A stretch of 64,000 nucleotides of DNA from JAVKFF01 sp040226215 (GTDB lineage: Bacteria; Pseudomonadota; Alphaproteobacteria; DSM-16000; Inquilinaceae), in contig JAVKFF010000122.1 of assembly GCA_040226215.1 (NCBI GenBank), forward strand, positions 89,137 to 153,136, in the 5' to 3' direction. This document shows positions 51,621 through 60,505 of the stretch, piece after piece (positions within the stretch are counted from its first letter, which is position 1; each line of letters starts with the position of its first letter). The position numbers and the translations under genes were made by a program. The notes below the pieces were generated by a model. It did no database searches. It was given only the letters and a program-made list of their open reading frames with translations, and was not told where the DNA came from.

Positions 51621-52442
51621 GTGTTCACCCTGCCCTTCCCCGCCATCGACCCGGTGGCCTTCGAGATCGGACCGGTGGTGGTGCGCTGGTACGCGCTCTC
51701 CTACCTCGTGGGCTTCGTCGCCGGCTGGCGCCTCGCCATCGCCCTCGCCCGGCGCGGGCCGATCCGGCCGACCGGCGAGGACATGGACGCCTTCATCACC
51801 TGGGCGATCATCGGCATCATCCTGGGCGGGCGCCTCGGCTATGTGCTGTTCTACAACCTGCCGGTCTACCTCGACGATCCGCTCGCCGTCTTCCAGGTCT
51901 GGGAAGGCGGCATGGCCTTCCACGGCGGACTCCTCGGCGCGGTGCTGGCGATCCTGCTGTTCGCCTGGTCGCGCGGCATCTCGCCCTTCGCGGTCGGCGA
52001 CCTGGTTGCCGCGGTGGTGCCGATCGGCCTGTTCTTCGGACGCATCGCCAACTTCATCAACGGCGAGCTCTACGGCCGGGCGAGCGACGTGCCCTGGGCC
52101 ATGGTCTTCCCCAATGGCGGGCCGGAGCCGCGCCATCCAAGCCAGCTTTACGAGGCCCTCCTGGAAGGCCTGGTCCTGTTCGTGGTGATGATGGTCCTGG
52201 CCACCAACCGCAAGGTGCGCCTGCGCCCCGGCACCATCGCCGGCGTCTTCTTCATCCTCTATGGCAGCTTCCGCTTCCTGGTGGAATTCGTGCGCGAACC
52301 CGACGCCCAGCTCGGCTTCCTCTGGCTCGGCGCCACCATGGGGCAGCTGCTGTCGCTGCCGATGATCGTCTTCGGCGTATGGCTCGTGTGGCGGGCCCGG
52401 CCGGTCGACGCAACGCGCGACGCCACTGCGGAGGCAGGGTGA
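51621..52442 (+). CDS. lgt: Prolipoprotein diacylglyceryl transferase
   Basis: A 273-aa inner-membrane enzyme with seven helices that adds diacylglycerol to the lipobox Cys of lipoproteins. The Lgt signature GRIANFINGELYGR is at ~140, GGMAFHGGLLGA (essential His) at ~98 and RHPSQLYEALLEG at ~172. Start is GTG 51621. Its TGA overlaps the GTG of midA. Confidence 0.94.
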   Translation: MFTLPFPAIDPVAFEIGPVVVRWYALSYLVGFVAGWRLAIALARRGPIRPTGEDMDAFITWAIIGIILGGRLGYVLFYNLPVYLDDPLAVFQVWEGGMAFHGGLLGAVLAILLFAWSRGISPFAVGDLVAAVVPIGLFFGRIANFINGELYGRASDVPWAMVFPNGGPEPRHPSQLYEALLEGLVLFVVMMVLATNRKVRLRPGTIAGVFFILYGSFRFLVEFVREPDAQLGFLWLGATMGQLLSLPMIVFGVWLVWRARPVDATRDATAEAG

Positions 52443-53539
52443 GCACGCCGCTCGCCACGATCATCCGGCAGCAGATTCGCCACGACGGGCCGATCAGCCT
52501 GGCGCGCTACATGGCCGCCTGCCTCGGCCATCCCGAGCACGGCTACTACATGACCCGCGATCCCCTGGGCGCGCGGGGGGACTTCATCACCGCTCCGGAG
52601 ATCAGCCAGATGTTCGGCGAGCTGCTGGGCCTGTGGTGCGCGGATGCCTGGATGCGCATCGGCAAGCCCGATCCGGCGGTGCTGGTCGAACTGGGCCCTG
52701 GCCGCGGCACGCTGATGGCCGATGCGCGAAGGGCCGGCCGGCTGATCCCCGACTTTATCGAATCGGTCGCGACCTGGCTGGTGGAGACCAGCCCGGCGCT
52801 TCGCCGACGCCAGACCGAAACCCTGGGCACCGACGGGCTCGCCTGGGCCGACAGCCTGGGCGAGGTGCCAGAGGCGCCGCTTTTCCTGATCGCCAACGAA
52901 TTCTTCGACGCCCTGCCGATCCGCCAGTTCGAGCGGACGCCGGCGGGATGGCGCGAACGCCTGGTCGACTGGGACGACGCCGCCGGCCGCTTCCGGCTGG
53001 TGGCCGCCGACCATGCCGACATGGCCGAGGCCCTGCTGCCGTCCGCCGCCGGCCTGGCGTCGGGCAGCGTCGCCGAGCTCTGCCCGGCGGCGATCTCGAT
53101 CGTCACGGACATCGCCCGGCGCGTGGCGACCCATGGCGGCGGCGCCCTCATCGTCGACTACGGTTATGCCGATGGCGAGACCGGCGACACCTTCCAGGCC
53201 CTGGCCGGCCACCACCCGGTCGATCCGCTGCTGGCGCCCGGCGAGGCCGATCTGACCGCCCATGTCGACTTCCAGCGCCTCGCCCAGGCGGCGCGGGAGG
53301 CCGGCGCGGCCGTGCTCGGACCCTGGCTGCAGGCGGATTTCCTCTCCGCCATCGGTTTGCCGCAACGCACAAGGACATTGATCGCCGCCAATCCGGCGGA
53401 TCGGGCGGCGATCGAGGCGGCGCGCGACCGCCTGACCGACCGGGCGCCGGCGGGCATGGGTCGCCTGTTCAAGGTCCTGGGCATCGTCCACCCGAACCTC
53501 GCCGAACCGGCGCTGGCAGACGGAGCCGACCGAGCGTGA
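52439..53539 (+). CDS. MidA/NDUFAF7-family SAM-dependent methyltransferase
   Basis: A 366-aa protein. ISLARYMAACLGHPEHGYYMTRDPLGARGDFITAPEISQMFGE is the hallmark N-terminus, VLVELGPGRGTLMAD near residue 82 is SAM motif I, and LIANEFFDALPIRQF near 150 completes the site. Relatives methylate an Arg of complex I NDUFS2 and assist its assembly. GTG 52439 overlaps the lgt stop, with GGAGGCAGG upstream, and its own stop overlaps the next GTG. Confidence 0.9.
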   Translation: MSTPLATIIRQQIRHDGPISLARYMAACLGHPEHGYYMTRDPLGARGDFITAPEISQMFGELLGLWCADAWMRIGKPDPAVLVELGPGRGTLMADARRAGRLIPDFIESVATWLVETSPALRRRQTETLGTDGLAWADSLGEVPEAPLFLIANEFFDALPIRQFERTPAGWRERLVDWDDAAGRFRLVAADHADMAEALLPSAAGLASGSVAELCPAAISIVTDIARRVATHGGGALIVDYGYADGETGDTFQALAGHHPVDPLLAPGEADLTAHVDFQRLAQAAREAGAAVLGPWLQADFLSAIGLPQRTRTLIAANPADRAAIEAARDRLTDRAPAGMGRLFKVLGIVHPNLAEPALADGADRA

Positions 53540-54321
53540 ACGTGCTTGCCGCCGAAATCCTGACCGCCCGCCGACTGGCGGCCCAGGACCCCATCGCGCA
53601 CGGCTTTTTCACCCGCCAGGGCGGTGTCAGCACGGGCATCTATGCATCGCGCAATGTCGGTCTCGGCTCCGGGGACGACCCCCAGGCGGTGCGCGAGAAC
53701 CGCCGCCGCTGCCGTGCCGATCTCGACCCGCACGCGCCCGCCCTGGTCACCTGCCACCAGGTGCACAGCGCCCACGCGGTGGCGGTCGACCGTCCTTTCG
53801 TGGGCACGCCGCCGCAGGCCGACGGGCTGGTGACCAGGACGCCGGGCCTGATGCTGGGCATCCTCACCGCCGACTGCGTGCCGGTGCTGCTGGCCGACCG
53901 TGCGGCCGGGGTGATCGGTGCCCTGCATGCCGGCTGGGGCGGCGCCCTGAAGGGCATCGTGGAGGCGACGGTGCGGGCGATGGTGTCGCTCGGCGCCGAA
54001 CCCGACCGGATCGAATCGGCGATCGGCCCGGCCATCCGCCAGCGCTCCTACGAGGTGGGGGCGGAGTTCCGTGAACGCTTCGTCGCGGCCGATCCCGGCA
54101 CCGCCGATCTGTTCGTCGGCAGCGTGCGCGACGGCCATTTCCAGTTCGACCTGCCGGGATTCGTCATCCGCCGGCTGAAGGCCACCGGCGTGCGGGCCGT
54201 CCAGGACACCGCCCACGACACCTATGCCGACGAGGAGCGCTTCTTCTCCTACCGCCGCAGTGTGCACCGGGGGGAGCCGGACTACGGCCGCGCCCTCTCG
54301 GCCATCGTCCTGCGCCGGTGA
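53536..54321 (+). CDS. pgeF: Peptidoglycan editing factor PgeF (YfiH, laccase domain)
   Basis: A 261-aa multicopper-polyphenol-oxidase-fold protein. Metal/catalytic residues are in VTCHQVHSA (His), ILTADCVPVLLAD (Cys) and ALHAGWGGALKGI (His). FFTRQGGVSTGIYASRNVGLG is the typical opening. It removes misincorporated L-Ser-containing precursors of peptidoglycan. GTG 53536 overlaps the midA stop, forming the coupled chain lgt-midA-pgeF. Confidence 0.92.
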   Translation: MNVLAAEILTARRLAAQDPIAHGFFTRQGGVSTGIYASRNVGLGSGDDPQAVRENRRRCRADLDPHAPALVTCHQVHSAHAVAVDRPFVGTPPQADGLVTRTPGLMLGILTADCVPVLLADRAAGVIGALHAGWGGALKGIVEATVRAMVSLGAEPDRIESAIGPAIRQRSYEVGAEFRERFVAADPGTADLFVGSVRDGHFQFDLPGFVIRRLKATGVRAVQDTAHDTYADEERFFSYRRSVHRGEPDYGRALSAIVLRR

Positions 54322-54344
54322 TCGGGCGGCAAGGTCAAGAGGAA

Positions 54345-54413
54345 ATGCCCTATCTCATCATGCTGCTCGCCTTTTCGATGCTCGGGCTGATGGTTTCCTG
54401 CGTGCTAATATGA
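54345..54413 (+). CDS. Possible 22-residue single-helix membrane peptide
   Basis: ATG 54345 is preceded by AAGAGGAA and followed by 21 codons, nearly all hydrophobic (begins MPYLIMLLAFSM, ends VSCVLI), to a TGA. The whole peptide is one membrane-spanning helix with one Cys. It lies between pgeF and prs. Short length makes chance possible; the ribosome site and composition argue for a gene. Confidence 0.4.
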   Translation: MPYLIMLLAFSMLGLMVSCVLI

Positions 54414-54524
54414 ACGCCCCCGCCGGTAATGTGACGGTTTGGTGATCGCTCGGTTGATATGCCCGAAACCGGTTGATACAAGACGGCGCCCGCTGGCTTG
54501 CGCATCCTTCCGAGGCCCTCATAC

Positions 54525-55460
54525 ATGAAGATCATCGCCGGGAACTCCAACCGCCCGCTCAGCGAGGCGATTTCCGCTTATCTTCAGGTTCCCCTCTGCA
54601 AGGCCTCGATCCGGCGCTTCGCCGACATGGAGGTGTTCGTCGAGATCCTGGAGAACGTCCGCGGCGAGGACGTCTTCGTCATCCAGTCGACGAGCTATCC
54701 GGCGAACGACAACCTGATGGAACTGCTGGTGACGATCGACGCGCTGCGGCGTGGCTCGGCCCGGCGCATCACCGCGGTCATCCCCTATTTCGGCTATGCC
54801 CGCCAGGATCGCAAGACCAGCCCCCGGGCACCGATCTCCGCCAAGCTGGTCGCCAACCTGATCACCCAGGCCGGCGCCGACCGGGTTCTCACCCTCGACC
54901 TGCATGCCGGTCAGATCCAGGGCTTCTTCGACATCCCGGTCGACAACCTGATCGCCGCCCCGGTGTTCACCCGCGACCTCGAGGATCGCGACTGGGCCAA
55001 CAGCGACCTGACCATCGTCTCGCCCGATGTCGGCGGCGTGCTGCGCGCCCGCAACATCGCCCGCCGCGTCGATGCCGACCTCGCCATCATCGACAAGCGG
55101 CGCGAGCGCGCCGGGGTGTCGGAGGTGATGAACATCATCGGCGACGTCGCCGGCCGGCGCTGTGTACTGATCGACGACATCGTCGACAGCGCCGGCACGC
55201 TCTGCAACGCCGCGGAAGCGCTGGCCGAGGCCGGGGCGAAGGAGGTCAAGGCCTATGTCACCCACGGCGTGCTCTCCGGAGGCGCGGTCAGCCGGGTCTC
55301 CGCCTCGCCCTTGGCCGAGCTGGTGACCACCGACAGCATCCTCGCCACCGAGGCGGTGCGCGTGTCCAGCAATCTCCGCCAGCTCACCATCGCCCCGCTG
55401 ATGGGCGAGGCCTTGCGCCGGATCAGCGAGGAACGCTCGGTCTCCAGCCTGTTCAACTAG
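54525..55460 (+). CDS. prs: Ribose-phosphate pyrophosphokinase
   Basis: A 311-aa PRPP synthase. MKIIAGNSNRPLSEAISAYL, IPYFGYARQDRKTSPRAPISAKLVANL, the DLHAGQIQGFFDIPVDNL signature near residue 126 and the PRPP loop VLIDDIVDSAGTLCNAAEAL near 215 are all present. ATG 54525 is chosen with GAGG nine bases upstream; GTG/ATG codons further upstream add a few residues. Confidence 0.95.
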   Translation: MKIIAGNSNRPLSEAISAYLQVPLCKASIRRFADMEVFVEILENVRGEDVFVIQSTSYPANDNLMELLVTIDALRRGSARRITAVIPYFGYARQDRKTSPRAPISAKLVANLITQAGADRVLTLDLHAGQIQGFFDIPVDNLIAAPVFTRDLEDRDWANSDLTIVSPDVGGVLRARNIARRVDADLAIIDKRRERAGVSEVMNIIGDVAGRRCVLIDDIVDSAGTLCNAAEALAEAGAKEVKAYVTHGVLSGGAVSRVSASPLAELVTTDSILATEAVRVSSNLRQLTIAPLMGEALRRISEERSVSSLFN

Positions 55461-55565
55461 GCCCGCTCCGCCCGCGTCCTCGCCGACCGGGGCTTCGCTC
55501 GACGGGCCTTCGCTCGACCGGGGCATCGATAAGTGTGATGATGTTCCCTGCCACGATCAGAAATC

Positions 55566-58500
55566 ATGGTGGGCGGAGTGGAGATAGAGGCGTGGCTCGA
55601 GACCCTTGGACTCAGCCAATACGCAACGGCGTTCCGCGACAACCAGATCGATCGCGAGGTCCTGGCCCACCTCACGGCGGATGACCTGAAGGACCTCGGG
55701 ATCGACGCGGTCGGCCATCGTCGCAAGCTGCTGACCGCGATCGCGGACCTCGCGCGCGACGAGGTGGAAACGCCGGCCCCGGCGTCGCCGGCACCGCGGA
55801 TGCCAGCCCCCTCACCCTCGCCAGGCGACGCGCAGCATGACGGCGAGCGGCGCTATGTCGCCGTCCTGTTCGCGGACCTCACCGGCTTCACGCGCCTGAC
55901 CGAAGCGATCGGCGCGGAAGCGATGCACGATGTGCTCAACACCTTCTTCACCCGGGTCGACGCCATCGTCGAGCGCATGGGCGGCCGGGTCGACAAGCAT
56001 ATCGGCGACTGCGTCATGGGCGTGTTCGGCGCGCCCGTTGCGCGGGGCAATGATGCCGAGCGGGCGATTCTGGCCGCGATGGAGATTCGCCGGGCGATGC
56101 CAGACATCGCCAGGGAGGCCGGTCACCGCATCGACGTGCATATCGGCGTGACCACCGGCATCGTCATCGCCAGCTATGTCGGCGCCGGGGCGACGGCCGA
56201 ATACGCGGTCACCGGGGAGTCGGTCAACCTCGCCTCGCGGCTCAGCGATGCCGCCGAGACCGGCGAGATCCTGATCTCCGACGGGCTGAAGCGCGCGCTC
56301 GAGGACCGCTTCAGTTTCGAGCCCGCCGGCATTCTGGAGGTCAAGGGGCTGGCGGCGCCGGTCGCCGCCTGGCGTGTCGAGACCGTCAGTGCGCAGCCGG
56401 GCAGGCGGGGCACGTTTGTCGGACGCTCGGCGGAACGCCGGCAGTTCACCTCGATCCTGCGCGATTGCCTGGAAAACCAGGCCGGTCACGTCGTCGTCCT
56501 GCGCGGGGAGGCCGGTCTCGGCAAGACGCGGCTGAGCGAGGAGTTCGAACGCAAGGCTCTCGAGATGGGTTTTGCGCCCCATCGTGGCCTGGTCCTGGAT
56601 TTCGGTGCCGAGACCGGACGCGACGCGATCCGCGCCATCATCCGGGAGATTCTCGACATCGATCCCCACGCCCCGGCCGATGCGTCCGCAATGCGGATCG
56701 AGCGGCTGGTGGGCGAAGGCCGCATCCCATCGCATCTCGAGGTTCACCTCTACGACCTGCTGAATGTCGGCAAGCCGGAAAGGCTTGAGGCGCTCTACGA
56801 CGCCATGGACGACCCGCGCCGCCAGCATGGACGCGGGGAGGCGATCTCGGCAATTCTCGACAGCGCGGCGCGGCGAACGCCGCTGCTGCTGATCGTCGAG
56901 GACGTCCACTGGGCAAAACCGCCGCTCCTGCGCGCTCTGGCCCACATGGCGCAGGCGATCCGCGACCTGTCCGCGATCCTGCTCGTCACCACCCGGGTCG
57001 AGGGCGACCCCGTCGACCGCGCCTGGCGGGCGCTGGCCGCCGGCCCTTCGTTCATGACACTCGATCTGACGCCGCTGCGCGCGGAGGAGGCCAGGCAGGT
57101 CTGTGAGTCGACGCTCGCCGATGCCCCGCTGATCGAGGGCCTGGTCGAGCGCGCCGGCGGCAATCCACTCTTCCTGGAACAACTGCTCCGTCACGCCCGC
57201 TCGGGCGATCCGGACAGCGTGCCGGGAACCATCCAAAGTCTGGTGCAGGCGACCGTGGACAAGCTCTCACCGGTCGATCGGCGGACCATCGAGGCGGCGT
57301 CGGTGATCGGTCAGCGCGTCGACACGTCCCTGGTCGCCCACCTGACCGGGAGTCAGCACGTCGAAACGGCGCAGCTGATCGAGAAGAACCTGCTGCGACC
57401 GCATGGCGGGGACTTCATCTTCGTCCACGCGCTGATCCGCGATGCCGTCTACGTGTCGCTGCTCGGCAAGCGCCGGCGGGATCTTCACGATCGCGCCGCC
57501 ATATGGTTCCGCAGCCGCGATCTCCGCCTGTGCGCCGAACACCTCGCCCTGGCCGGATCGGCGGCGGCGGCGCAGGCCTTCCGCGTCGCCGCAGAGGAGG
57601 AACTCGGCAAGTACCACTACGAAACGGCGCTCGGCCTGATCGAGCGCGGGTTGTCGGTCTCGACGGATGCTGCCGAGGGTGTCCGCCTGCTGCTTCTCGA
57701 GGGGCAGTCATGGCACGATTTCGGCCGCATGGCGGAGGCGCAGCGCGCGTTTGCCCGGGCGCTCGAAATCGCCGCCGAGCCGCTCGACCGCTGCCGGGCG
57801 CGCATCGGGCTGGCCTCTGTGAAACGGGTGACGGAGGACATCGACGGCGCGCTGGAGGATCTGGAGACCGCGCGCCTGGACATTCGGGACAGCGAGGCGC
57901 CCACCGAACTGGCCCGGATCTGCTTTCTGCGCGGCAATCTCCAGTTTCCCCGTGGCCGGTTCGACGATTGCCTGCGCGAGCACGAAGCGGGATTGCGCTT
58001 CGCGCGCCTGGCGCGGCGGCCCGATCTCGAGGCGGCCTCGCTGGGCGGTCTGGGAGACGCGGAATATGTCCGGGGGCGGATGGCGAGCGCGAAGTCCCGA
58101 CTGGAGGCCTGCGTCGCCCTTGCGGCCGAGCAGGGGCTGGGCCGCATCGCGGTCGCCAACCGGGCGCAGATCGCGCACACCCTGCACTACGCGGGCTCTC
58201 AGCAGGAGGCCCACGCGATGGCGTGTCGGGCGATCGAGGAAGCCGCCCAGGTGGGTCATTCCCGCGCCGAGATCAACGCCAACGCGGCACTGCTGAAATG
58301 CCTGTTCGCCATGAGGCGCTTCGAGGCGTGCCTGGAGGCGGTGCAGCGCTACGAGAAGCTTGTCGAGCGCATTGGCGCCCTGCGCTTCCGGCAGGTCGCC
58401 CACCTGGTGACCTCCCGGTCACTTCATGGCCTGGGCCAGCGGGAAGCGGCGGAAGCCGCCGCCCTCGCCGGCGTGGCGTTCGCGAAGGAAACCGGATACG

Positions 58501-58874
58501 CCTTCCACGGACCGGCGATGAGCAGCGCCGCGGCGGTGATCGCGACGGAGCCGGCGCGCAAGCACGCGCTGACGCAGGAAGCGCTGCGCGGCGTCGCCGA
58601 TGGATGCGTCGGACACAACCAGTTCAGCGTCTACGCCGACGGCATTTCGGTGGCCTTCGATCTCGGGGACGAAGCGATGTTGGAATCGTTCATCGAGAAG
58701 GCGGAGGGCTTTCCCGGCGACGAGGAGGTCGCCTGGAGCGGTTTCCATGTGCTGCGCGGCCGGGCCCTGCTGTCGCGCCTCCGGTCAGGCGGCACGGCTC
58801 GGTCCGAGGCCCTGTGCGCCGCCGCGAACCAGCGGGCCGAGGAGCTGATGCTGCTGGCCTGGCCGATCGGCTGA
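55566..58874 (+). CDS. SAM domain - class III nucleotidyl cyclase - AAA/NACHT-like ATPase - TPR protein
   Basis: A 1102-aa cytoplasmic signalling protein. Residues ~7-62 are a SAM domain (WLETLGLSQYATAFRDNQID, DDLKDLGIDAVGHRRKLL). Residues ~95-270 are a class III cyclase: metal Asp in LFADLTGFTRL and HIGDCVMGVFG, adenine-type Lys in VDKHIGD, and transition-state Asn/Arg in VNLASRL. At the second adenine-contact position (usually Asp or Thr) it has Ala in EYAVTGES. Residues ~285-560 are an ATPase with P-loop GEAGLGKTR and Walker B LLLIVEDVHW. The rest (~600-1100) is TPR-like helical repeats. This matches a widespread alphaproteobacterial cyclase architecture with unknown input signal. The gene stands alone. 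Confidence 0.88.
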   Translation: MVGGVEIEAWLETLGLSQYATAFRDNQIDREVLAHLTADDLKDLGIDAVGHRRKLLTAIADLARDEVETPAPASPAPRMPAPSPSPGDAQHDGERRYVAVLFADLTGFTRLTEAIGAEAMHDVLNTFFTRVDAIVERMGGRVDKHIGDCVMGVFGAPVARGNDAERAILAAMEIRRAMPDIAREAGHRIDVHIGVTTGIVIASYVGAGATAEYAVTGESVNLASRLSDAAETGEILISDGLKRALEDRFSFEPAGILEVKGLAAPVAAWRVETVSAQPGRRGTFVGRSAERRQFTSILRDCLENQAGHVVVLRGEAGLGKTRLSEEFERKALEMGFAPHRGLVLDFGAETGRDAIRAIIREILDIDPHAPADASAMRIERLVGEGRIPSHLEVHLYDLLNVGKPERLEALYDAMDDPRRQHGRGEAISAILDSAARRTPLLLIVEDVHWAKPPLLRALAHMAQAIRDLSAILLVTTRVEGDPVDRAWRALAAGPSFMTLDLTPLRAEEARQVCESTLADAPLIEGLVERAGGNPLFLEQLLRHARSGDPDSVPGTIQSLVQATVDKLSPVDRRTIEAASVIGQRVDTSLVAHLTGSQHVETAQLIEKNLLRPHGGDFIFVHALIRDAVYVSLLGKRRRDLHDRAAIWFRSRDLRLCAEHLALAGSAAAAQAFRVAAEEELGKYHYETALGLIERGLSVSTDAAEGVRLLLLEGQSWHDFGRMAEAQRAFARALEIAAEPLDRCRARIGLASVKRVTEDIDGALEDLETARLDIRDSEAPTELARICFLRGNLQFPRGRFDDCLREHEAGLRFARLARRPDLEAASLGGLGDAEYVRGRMASAKSRLEACVALAAEQGLGRIAVANRAQIAHTLHYAGSQQEAHAMACRAIEEAAQVGHSRAEINANAALLKCLFAMRRFEACLEAVQRYEKLVERIGALRFRQVAHLVTSRSLHGLGQREAAEAAALAGVAFAKETGYAFHGPAMSSAAAVIATEPARKHALTQEALRGVADGCVGHNQFSVYADGISVAFDLGDEAMLESFIEKAEGFPGDEEVAWSGFHVLRGRALLSRLRSGGTARSEALCAAANQRAEELMLLAWPIG

Positions 58875-58949
58875 ACGGACCATCCCAACGCCGGCCGGGG
58901 ATGTCGGGCGCGGCAGACCAGACCTGCCGACAAAGCGCCGGCGCGGGAC

Positions 58950-58978
58950 TGGACGCTCCGCCCCGCCACTGCTATACG
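58950..58978 (+). promoter_or_regulatory. Predicted rplY promoter
   Basis: TGGACG (58950-58955) and TATACG (58973-58978) are separated by 17 bases, each matching four of six consensus positions. The leader to the rplY ATG would be about 90 bases. Confidence 0.35.
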
Positions 58979-59075
58979 CAGCGCCTTCCGGTCGGCGGCA
59001 TGCTGGCCGGGCGGCCCGTCGGCACCCCTGGAGGCGGACGGGCATACAACTGACTGATTCCCAAGGAGCAGCCTC

Positions 59076-59747
59076 ATGAGCACGCAAGAGCTCGCAGCCG
59101 AGGCGCGCGAACGGGCCGGCAAGGGGGCAGCCCGGGCACTGCGTCGTGAAGACAAGGTTCCCGCTGTCATCTATGGCGACAAGCAGCCGCCGGTCTCCAT
59201 CGCCGTGTCGAAGCGCGAACTGAACCGACTGATCCACGCGCCCGGGTTCTTCACCCACACCTACGACGTGAAGGTGGGCAAGGACAGCCACCACGTGATC
59301 GCCCGCGACCTGCACATGGACCCGGTCTCCGACCAGCCGCTGCATGTCGATTTTCTGCGCGTCAGCGACCGCACCGTCGTCACTGTCGAGATCCCGGTGC
59401 GCTTCCTGAACGAGGAGAAGTCGCCCGGCCTGACGGCGGGTGGCGTGCTGAACGTGGTGCGCTACGCCATCGAGGTGAACAGCCGCGCCGGCAGCATTCC
59501 CGACCAGATCGAGATCGACCTCACCGGTACCGAGCTCGGCGATTCGATCCACATCAGCCAGGTCACCCTGCCCGACGGCGTGAAGCCGACGATCACCGAT
59601 CGCGACTTCACCGTCGCCACCATCGCCGCGCCGTCGGCGGTGAAGGCCGAGGCCGCGGAGGAAGCCGAGGCCGAGGCGGCCGAAGCCGAGGCCGAGGAGG
59701 AGGAAGGCGAGGAAGAGGAAGGCGAGTCCGAGGAGAAAGAGGACTGA
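59076..59747 (+). CDS. rplY: 50S ribosomal protein L25 / general stress protein Ctc
   Basis: A 223-aa long-form L25 (TL5/CTC) that binds 5S rRNA. ELAAEARERAGKGAARALRREDKVPAVIYGDKQPP opens the L25 domain; a beta domain follows with HVDFLRVSDRTVVTVEIPVRF. The last ~25 residues are an acidic Glu-rich tail (EEEEGEEEEGESEEKED). AAGGAG lies seven bases before the ATG. It precedes pth, a conserved order. Confidence 0.95.
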   Translation: MSTQELAAEARERAGKGAARALRREDKVPAVIYGDKQPPVSIAVSKRELNRLIHAPGFFTHTYDVKVGKDSHHVIARDLHMDPVSDQPLHVDFLRVSDRTVVTVEIPVRFLNEEKSPGLTAGGVLNVVRYAIEVNSRAGSIPDQIEIDLTGTELGDSIHISQVTLPDGVKPTITDRDFTVATIAAPSAVKAEAAEEAEAEAAEAEAEEEEGEEEEGESEEKED

Positions 59748-59782
59748 GCTTCCGCGCGCCGCACGACCGACCGCGAGACCAT

Positions 59783-59812
59783 CGAACGGGGCGGCATCGA
59801 CCGCCCCGTTCG
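59783..59812 (+). terminator. Hairpin between rplY and pth
   Basis: CGAACGGGGCGG and CCGCCCCGTTCG form a perfect 12-bp stem with a 6-base loop. No U-run follows, so it may attenuate rather than stop transcription, or stabilise the rplY mRNA 3' end. Confidence 0.55.
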
Positions 59813-59832
59813 TGCATGAGGGCTGGGGTGTC

Positions 59833-60411
59833 ATGCATCTGTTCGTCGGCCTGGGCAATCCGGGCCCACGCTATGCCTACAACCGGCACAATATCGGCTG
59901 GATCGCGCTCGACGAGATCGTCGAGCTGTTCCGCTTCCAGCCCTGGCGCCAGAAGTTCCAGGGTCTGATCGCCGAGGGCACGCTGGGTGGCGAAAAGGTA
60001 TTGGCGCTGAAACCCCAGACCTTCATGAACGAGAGCGGCAGGTCGGTCGGCGAGGCGGTGCGCTTCTACAAGATCCCCGTCGACAAGGTCGTCGTCTTCT
60101 ACGACGAACTCGACCTGGCGCCCGGCAAGGTGCGTGTGAAGCAGGGCGGCGGGGCCGGCGGCCACAACGGCATCCGCTCGATCGACCGCCATATCGGCCC
60201 CGACTACTGGCGGGTCCGGATCGGTATCGGCCATCCGGGCGACAAGGCCCGGGTGCACGGCTACGTGCTGTCGGACTTCGCCAAGGCCGACGAGGCCTGG
60301 CTCGACCCGCTGATCGAGGCGGTGGCGGATTCCGCGCCGATGCTGGCGCTGGACGCGCCGGACAAGTTCATGAGCCGGGTGGCGCTGGACATGTCCCGGG
60401 TGGGCGAATAA
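59833..60411 (+). CDS. pth: Peptidyl-tRNA hydrolase
   Basis: A 192-aa enzyme that recycles peptidyl-tRNA. LFVGLGNPGPRYAYNRHNIGW holds the catalytic His and conserved Asn, FMNESGRSV follows, then VFYDELDLAPGKVRVKQGGGAGGHNGIRSI with the conserved Asp and Asn. ATG 59833 is used; a GTG at 59812 at the foot of the hairpin is an alternative. Confidence 0.94.
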   Translation: MHLFVGLGNPGPRYAYNRHNIGWIALDEIVELFRFQPWRQKFQGLIAEGTLGGEKVLALKPQTFMNESGRSVGEAVRFYKIPVDKVVVFYDELDLAPGKVRVKQGGGAGGHNGIRSIDRHIGPDYWRVRIGIGHPGDKARVHGYVLSDFAKADEAWLDPLIEAVADSAPMLALDAPDKFMSRVALDMSRVGE

Positions 60412-60505
60412 CGGACGGGCGAATAACAGAAGAACGGCCGGACGGGGTCCTCCCGGCCCAGCCGCCATCGGACAACCGGGTTTCCCCGAAGACGGATCGA
60501 AGGTC

